Below are positions 15,102 to 18,162 of a stretch of 18,162 nucleotides of DNA, one piece after another (the first letter of the stretch is position 1; each line of letters starts with the position of its first letter). Under the pieces are notes generated by a model. That model ran no database searches. It saw nothing but the letters and a program-made list of their open reading frames with translations, and had not been told where the DNA came from. The position numbers and the translations under genes were made by a program. Origin of the DNA: Collinsella sp. (GTDB lineage: Bacteria > Actinomycetota > Coriobacteriia > Coriobacteriales > Coriobacteriaceae); the NCBI GenBank assembly GCA_014871665.1, contig WGSL01000037.1:1-18162 (forward strand), read 5' to 3'.

Positions 15102-15120
15102 TCCTAATCTGTGCGCTCAT

Positions 15121-15204
15121 GCGGGCGTGGCGGAATTGGTAGACGCGCCAGATTTAGGTTCTGGTGGGATTCCCGTGAAGGTTCGAGTCCTTTCGCCCGC
15201 ACCA
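15121..15204 (+). tRNA. tRNA-Leu (anticodon UAG)
   Basis: The acceptor arms are GCGGGCG (15121-15127) and CGCCCGC (15194-15200), followed by discriminator A and an encoded CCA (15202-15204). The anticodon stem is CCAGA (15148-15152) with TCTGG, and the loop TTTAGGT gives UAG at 15155-15157. The T arm contains GGTTCGAGTCC. The extended variable arm (around GGGATTCCCGT) is typical of class II leucine tRNAs, and discriminator A agrees with leucine. It reads CUN leucine codons. Confidence 0.97.
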
Positions 15205-15295
15205 TCGCACCTGCGTCGGCCTTGGCCGTCGCGACACTTTGTTGCATAAAGGTACCAGCACCTCAGATAAGCTGGGCAGTATGAGGAGGAACGTG

Positions 15296-16594
15296 TTGAA
15301 CATCACCGCTTCTGACGTCAAGGACGCCAAGCTCACCGCTACGGTCACCATCCCGGCCGCCGACGTCGACGCCGCGATCAAGAAGGCCTACAAGGACACC
15401 GCCAAGAAGTACCGCTTCCCGGGCTTCCGTGCCGGTAAGGCTCCCCGTCCGGTCATCGACTCCGCACTTGGCGCCGAGGCTACCCTCGCTCAGGCCACCA
15501 ACGACCTGATCGCCGCCAACGAGCCCGCCGTCCTCAACGAGCTGGACATCGTCCCCACCAAGAACGGTGACTACAAGGAGCTCGACCTCGCCAAGGATCA
15601 CGAGGACTACACCTACACCGTCGAGTTCTCCCTGCGTCCCGCTGCCGAGCTCTCCTCCTTCGACGCTGTCGAGATCGAGATGCCCCCTGCGGAGGTCACC
15701 GAGTCCGAGATCAACAACCAGGTTGAGATGCTCCTCAACTACCGTGCCACCTTCGAGGACGTCGAGGGTCGTGCCGTCGAGGCCGAGGACTACGTCACCG
15801 TCGACCTCAAGGCCGTCGAGAACGCCGACAACTTTGCCGCCGAGGGCCGCATGCTCATCGCCGGTAGCGACAGCAACCCCAAGGAGTTCAACGAGGCCCT
15901 GATCGGTGCCAACGTTGAAGACGTCAAGACCGTCACCTGGACCGACGAGGTCGAGGAGGGCGAGGAGGCCGAGACCCACACCGTCGAGGTCACCGTCAAG
16001 GGCATCAAGGTCCGCAACACCCCCGAGCTCACCGACGAGCTCGTCAAGTCCGACTTTGGCTTTGACAGCATCGACGCTATGCGCGACGCCATCAAGATCG
16101 AGATCGAGCAGGACAAGGCTTCCCGCCTGCCGGCCGAGAAGGAGAACCGTTGCGTCTCCGCTCTCGCCGAGCGTCTGCAGCTCGACGAGATGGACGCCGA
16201 CTACGAGCAGTCCGTCTTTGAGGAGCTCGGCCAGAACTTCCTGTCCAACCTCGCTGCTCGTGGCATGACGCTGGACACCTGGCTGCCCGCTTCCGGTCTG
16301 ACCATGGAGCAGTTCATCGGCGACCTGCACAAGCAGGCCAACGACGTTGCCCGTGAGTCCCTGGCTCTGGACGCCCTCGCCCGCGAGCTCAAGATCGAGG
16401 TCACCGAGGATGACATCAACGCTGAGTTCGAGAAGGCCGGCGCCAAGGACGTCGAGGCTTCCAAGGCCGAGTTCATCGCCGATGGCCGCATGCCTGCCGT
16501 CCGTGAGTCCATCCGTCGTTCCAAGGCCGTCGACCACCTGGTCGAGAACGCCAAGGTGACCGAGGTCGACGAGACCGCCAAGGACGCCGAGTAA
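15296..16594 (+). CDS. tig: Trigger factor (ribosome-associated chaperone)
   Basis: This 432-residue protein has the same length as E. coli trigger factor. The ribosome-docking signature GFRAGKAPRPVI lies in the N-terminal domain. A central FKBP-type peptidyl-prolyl isomerase domain follows (EDYVTVDLKAV through VEDVKTVTW, about residues 160-250), then the helical C-terminal domain and an acidic tail (VDETAKDAE). It binds at the ribosome exit tunnel and shields nascent chains. I chose TTG at 15296 because AGGAGG at 15284-15289 sits six bases upstream, giving LNITASDVKDAKL; GTG at 15293 is too close, and ATG at 15281 would overlap the ribosome site. Codon use is highly biased, consistent with strong expression. 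The tig-clpP-clpX order is a common bacterial arrangement. Confidence 0.95.
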   Translation: MNITASDVKDAKLTATVTIPAADVDAAIKKAYKDTAKKYRFPGFRAGKAPRPVIDSALGAEATLAQATNDLIAANEPAVLNELDIVPTKNGDYKELDLAKDHEDYTYTVEFSLRPAAELSSFDAVEIEMPPAEVTESEINNQVEMLLNYRATFEDVEGRAVEAEDYVTVDLKAVENADNFAAEGRMLIAGSDSNPKEFNEALIGANVEDVKTVTWTDEVEEGEEAETHTVEVTVKGIKVRNTPELTDELVKSDFGFDSIDAMRDAIKIEIEQDKASRLPAEKENRCVSALAERLQLDEMDADYEQSVFEELGQNFLSNLAARGMTLDTWLPASGLTMEQFIGDLHKQANDVARESLALDALARELKIEVTEDDINAEFEKAGAKDVEASKAEFIADGRMPAVRESIRRSKAVDHLVENAKVTEVDETAKDAE

Positions 16595-16610
16595 TTCTCG
16601 CCACCTTGCC

Positions 16611-16634
16611 CGCGAGCGCATGGGTGCGCTCGCG
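16611..16634 (+). other. Strong hairpin after tig
   Basis: CGCGAGCGCA (16611-16620) and TGCGCTCGCG (16625-16634) form a perfect 10-bp stem around TGGG, 16 bases past the tig stop. There is no T tract (ATGGGG follows), so it is not a standard intrinsic terminator. It could stabilise the tig 3' end or be a protein site. Confidence 0.75.
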
Positions 16635-16652
16635 ATGGGGTAAAGTTATATA

Positions 16653-16666
16653 CCGGTTATCCGGTT
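16653..16666 (+). repeat. CCGGTT direct repeat upstream of clpP
   Basis: CCGGTT occurs at 16653-16658 and 16661-16666, 8 bases apart, just after a TTATAT element (16646-16651) that could be a -10 box. It does not match the CtsR, HspR or ClgR operators as I know them. It is short enough to be chance. Confidence 0.25.
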
Positions 16667-16670
16667 GCTT

Positions 16671-16715
16671 CGTACGGTGCCAGCCAATGCATAGCATGCG
16701 GGCACCGTACGTTTA
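16671..16715 (+). terminator. Hairpin between tig and clpP, possible terminator or leader structure
   Basis: CGTACGGTGCC (16671-16681) pairs perfectly with GGCACCGTACG (16701-16711) over 11 bp. The 19-base loop contains a further ATGC-ATA-GCAT palindrome. TTTAT follows, a poor T tract. It may end tig transcription or form part of a clpP leader; which one depends on where clpP transcription starts. Confidence 0.5.
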
Positions 16716-16757
16716 TCTAGAACCAATTTGGTCCGCAAGAGAGAAATGGAGATGCGT

Positions 16758-17378
16758 ATGATCGCCAAGTTCGATTCCGCCCTCGTGCCATACGTTATCG
16801 AGCAGACGCCGCGCGGCGAGCGCAGCTACGATATCTATTCGCGCCTGCTCAACGACCGCATCATCTTCTTGGGCGAGGAGATCAACTCCGTCAGCGCCAA
16901 CCTGGTCGTTGCCCAGCTGCTGCATCTTGAGAGCCAGGATGCCGAGAAGGATATCTCGCTCTACATCAATTCGCCCGGTGGCGAGGTTTACTCCGGCCTG
17001 GCGATTCTTGACACTATGAACTTTATTAAGCCGCAGGTCTCGACCATCTGCGTCGGTATGGCCGCGTCTATGGCCGCCGTGCTGCTTTCGGCCGGCGCCA
17101 AGGGCAAGCGATTCTGCCTGCCGCACTCCAAGGTCATGATTCACCAGCCCAGCGGTGGTGCCCAGGGTCAGCAGACCGAGATCGAGATCGTTGCCGAGGA
17201 GATCAAGAAGACTCGCCGCGAGCTCAATCAGATCCTGTCCGATGCCTCGGGCCAGCCCATCGAGAAGGTCCAGGCCGATACCGAGCGCGACAACTACCTG
17301 ACCGCTGCCGAGGCCCTCGACTACGGCCTGATCGACCGTATCGTTACCTCGCGCGATCTCGCCGCGAAGGACGCCTAG
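16758..17378 (+). CDS. clpP: ATP-dependent Clp protease proteolytic subunit ClpP
   Basis: This 206-residue serine peptidase forms the double-heptamer chamber used by ClpX and other Clp ATPases. The catalytic triad is Ser104 (GMAASMAAV), His129 (VMIHQPSGGAQGQ) and Asp178 (DTERDNYL), each offset by exactly seven from E. coli Ser97, His122 and Asp171. The RGERSYDIYSRLL and YINSPGGEVYSG segments are also canonical. Several ATGs compete (16746, 16752, 16758). I chose 16758 because GGAG at 16748-16751 is six bases upstream, giving MIAKFDSALVPYVIEQ. No long propeptide is seen. The clpX start follows the stop after one base, so the two form an operon. Confidence 0.95.
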   Translation: MIAKFDSALVPYVIEQTPRGERSYDIYSRLLNDRIIFLGEEINSVSANLVVAQLLHLESQDAEKDISLYINSPGGEVYSGLAILDTMNFIKPQVSTICVGMAASMAAVLLSAGAKGKRFCLPHSKVMIHQPSGGAQGQQTEIEIVAEEIKKTRRELNQILSDASGQPIEKVQADTERDNYLTAAEALDYGLIDRIVTSRDLAAKDA

Positions 17379-17379
17379 G

Positions 17380-18162
17380 ATGGCAGGAAACATGCAGGAC
17401 AACTTTGACGAGAACGGCAACCCCATCCGCTGCTCCTTCTGCGGAAAAGAGCAGGGGCAGGTCCGTCGCCTCGTAAAGGGCCCGACCAACATCTTTATCT
17501 GTGACGAGTGCGTCGCCGCTTGCTCCGAGATTTTGGAGGAGTCGCTGGCTTCGGACTTTATGGACGCCGCCCGCAACGGCAAGCTGCCGGGCTTTCTCAA
17601 CGACCACGGCCAGGCTGCATCTCAGCCCGCCATGGATCCCGAGGCCGAGGGCTTTGAGCTCGAGGACGACGCGCGCCAGGTCATCACGCACGTGCCGACG
17701 CCGCACGAGATCTATGACGAGCTTTCGGCCTATGTCATGGGCCAGGAGGACGCCAAGCGGGCCATGTCGGTGGCCGTGTACAACCACTATCGCCGCGTGA
17801 TCGAGGGCGGCGCCGCGGTGCCTGCCTTTGACGACGGCTTGGACTCGCAGCTCGACAATGATATGGACGAGGTAGAGCTCGCCAAGTCCAACATCCTGCT
17901 GCTCGGTCCCACCGGTACCGGCAAGACCCTGCTGGCCCAGCCGCTCGCGCGCATTCTTGAGGTGCCGTTTGCTATCGCCGATGCCACCGCGCTCACCGAG
18001 GCCGGCTATGTGGGCGAGGACGTGGAGAACATCCTACTCAAGCTCATTAATGCTGCCGATGGCGACATTGAGCGCGCACAGGTTGGCATCATCTACGTTG
18101 ACGAGATCGACAAGATTGCCCGCAAGGCTGAGAACCTCTCCATTACCCGCGATGTTTCGGGC
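17380..18162 (+). CDS. clpX: ATP-dependent Clp protease ATPase subunit ClpX, 5' part
   Basis: The window holds the first 261 codons of ClpX, the hexameric unfoldase that feeds proteins to ClpP. The N-terminal zinc-binding domain has CSFC (Cys18, Cys21) and CDEC (Cys41, Cys44). A linker of about 50 residues precedes the AAA+ domain, which has Walker A GPTGTGKT (176-183), ADATALTEAGYVGEDVEN, and Walker B IIYVDEIDKI (Asp241, Glu242). A segment usually reading LLAQTLA here reads LLAQPLA. The ATG at 17380 is one base after the clpP stop, with GAAGG at 17366-17370 nine bases upstream. An in-frame ATG at 17392 is less likely because the nearest purine-rich site is too close. The C-terminal part is outside the window. 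Confidence 0.96.
   Translation, partial: MAGNMQDNFDENGNPIRCSFCGKEQGQVRRLVKGPTNIFICDECVAACSEILEESLASDFMDAARNGKLPGFLNDHGQAASQPAMDPEAEGFELEDDARQVITHVPTPHEIYDELSAYVMGQEDAKRAMSVAVYNHYRRVIEGGAAVPAFDDGLDSQLDNDMDEVELAKSNILLLGPTGTGKTLLAQPLARILEVPFAIADATALTEAGYVGEDVENILLKLINAADGDIERAQVGIIYVDEIDKIARKAENLSITRDVSG

Overview
The window is about 18 kb of GC-rich, densely packed bacterial DNA with every recognised gene on the + strand. Gene content (formate hydrogenlyase subunits, selenocysteine machinery, two different molybdoenzymes, NADP-type glutamate dehydrogenase, and trigger factor followed by clpP and clpX) fits an anaerobic, fermentative, hydrogen-producing actinobacterium. My best guess is a Coriobacteriia member close to Collinsella. 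That is judged from the proteins as I remember the families, not from a search.

Layout. (1) 1-2346: the 3' end of a formate hydrogenlyase operon, with hycG (cut by the window edge), hycH (split by a one-base frameshift in a G run), hycI and a FocA-type formate channel, closed by a hairpin terminator. (2) 2469-9392: a molybdopterin oxidoreductase of the DMSO-reductase superfamily, then selA, selB, the selenocysteine tRNA gene selC, mobA, and a small Cys-rich protein with a DUF3343 (putative Se/S carrier-like) domain. (3) 9393-11064: a spacer with repeat-like sequence, then gdhA and a strong terminator. (4) 11081-11155: a perfect 25-bp inverted repeat with no gene in it. (5) 11235-15035: a two-gene molybdenum hydroxylase (xanthine dehydrogenase family), made of an FAD subunit and a fused [2Fe-2S]/molybdopterin subunit, plus a terminator. 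(6) 15121-18162: tRNA-Leu(UAG), tig, clpP and the first part of clpX.

How the genes fit together. Formate hydrogenlyase normally relies on a selenocysteine formate dehydrogenase carrying bis-MGD. The neighbouring selA, selB and selC would supply selenocysteine and mobA would supply the guanine dinucleotide cofactor, while focA moves formate across the membrane. selD and the formate dehydrogenase itself are not in the window. The hydroxylase downstream is a second molybdenum enzyme type. tig, clpP and clpX form a protein-quality block unrelated to the rest.

Most worth a second look: the Cys-rich DUF3343 protein beside the sel and mob genes, the unusual selC anticodon loop (C at position 33) together with a SelB whose G4 motif reads TMCD, the 25-bp perfect inverted repeat, and the hycH frameshift. 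I saw no CRISPR array, complete insertion sequence or phage gene.
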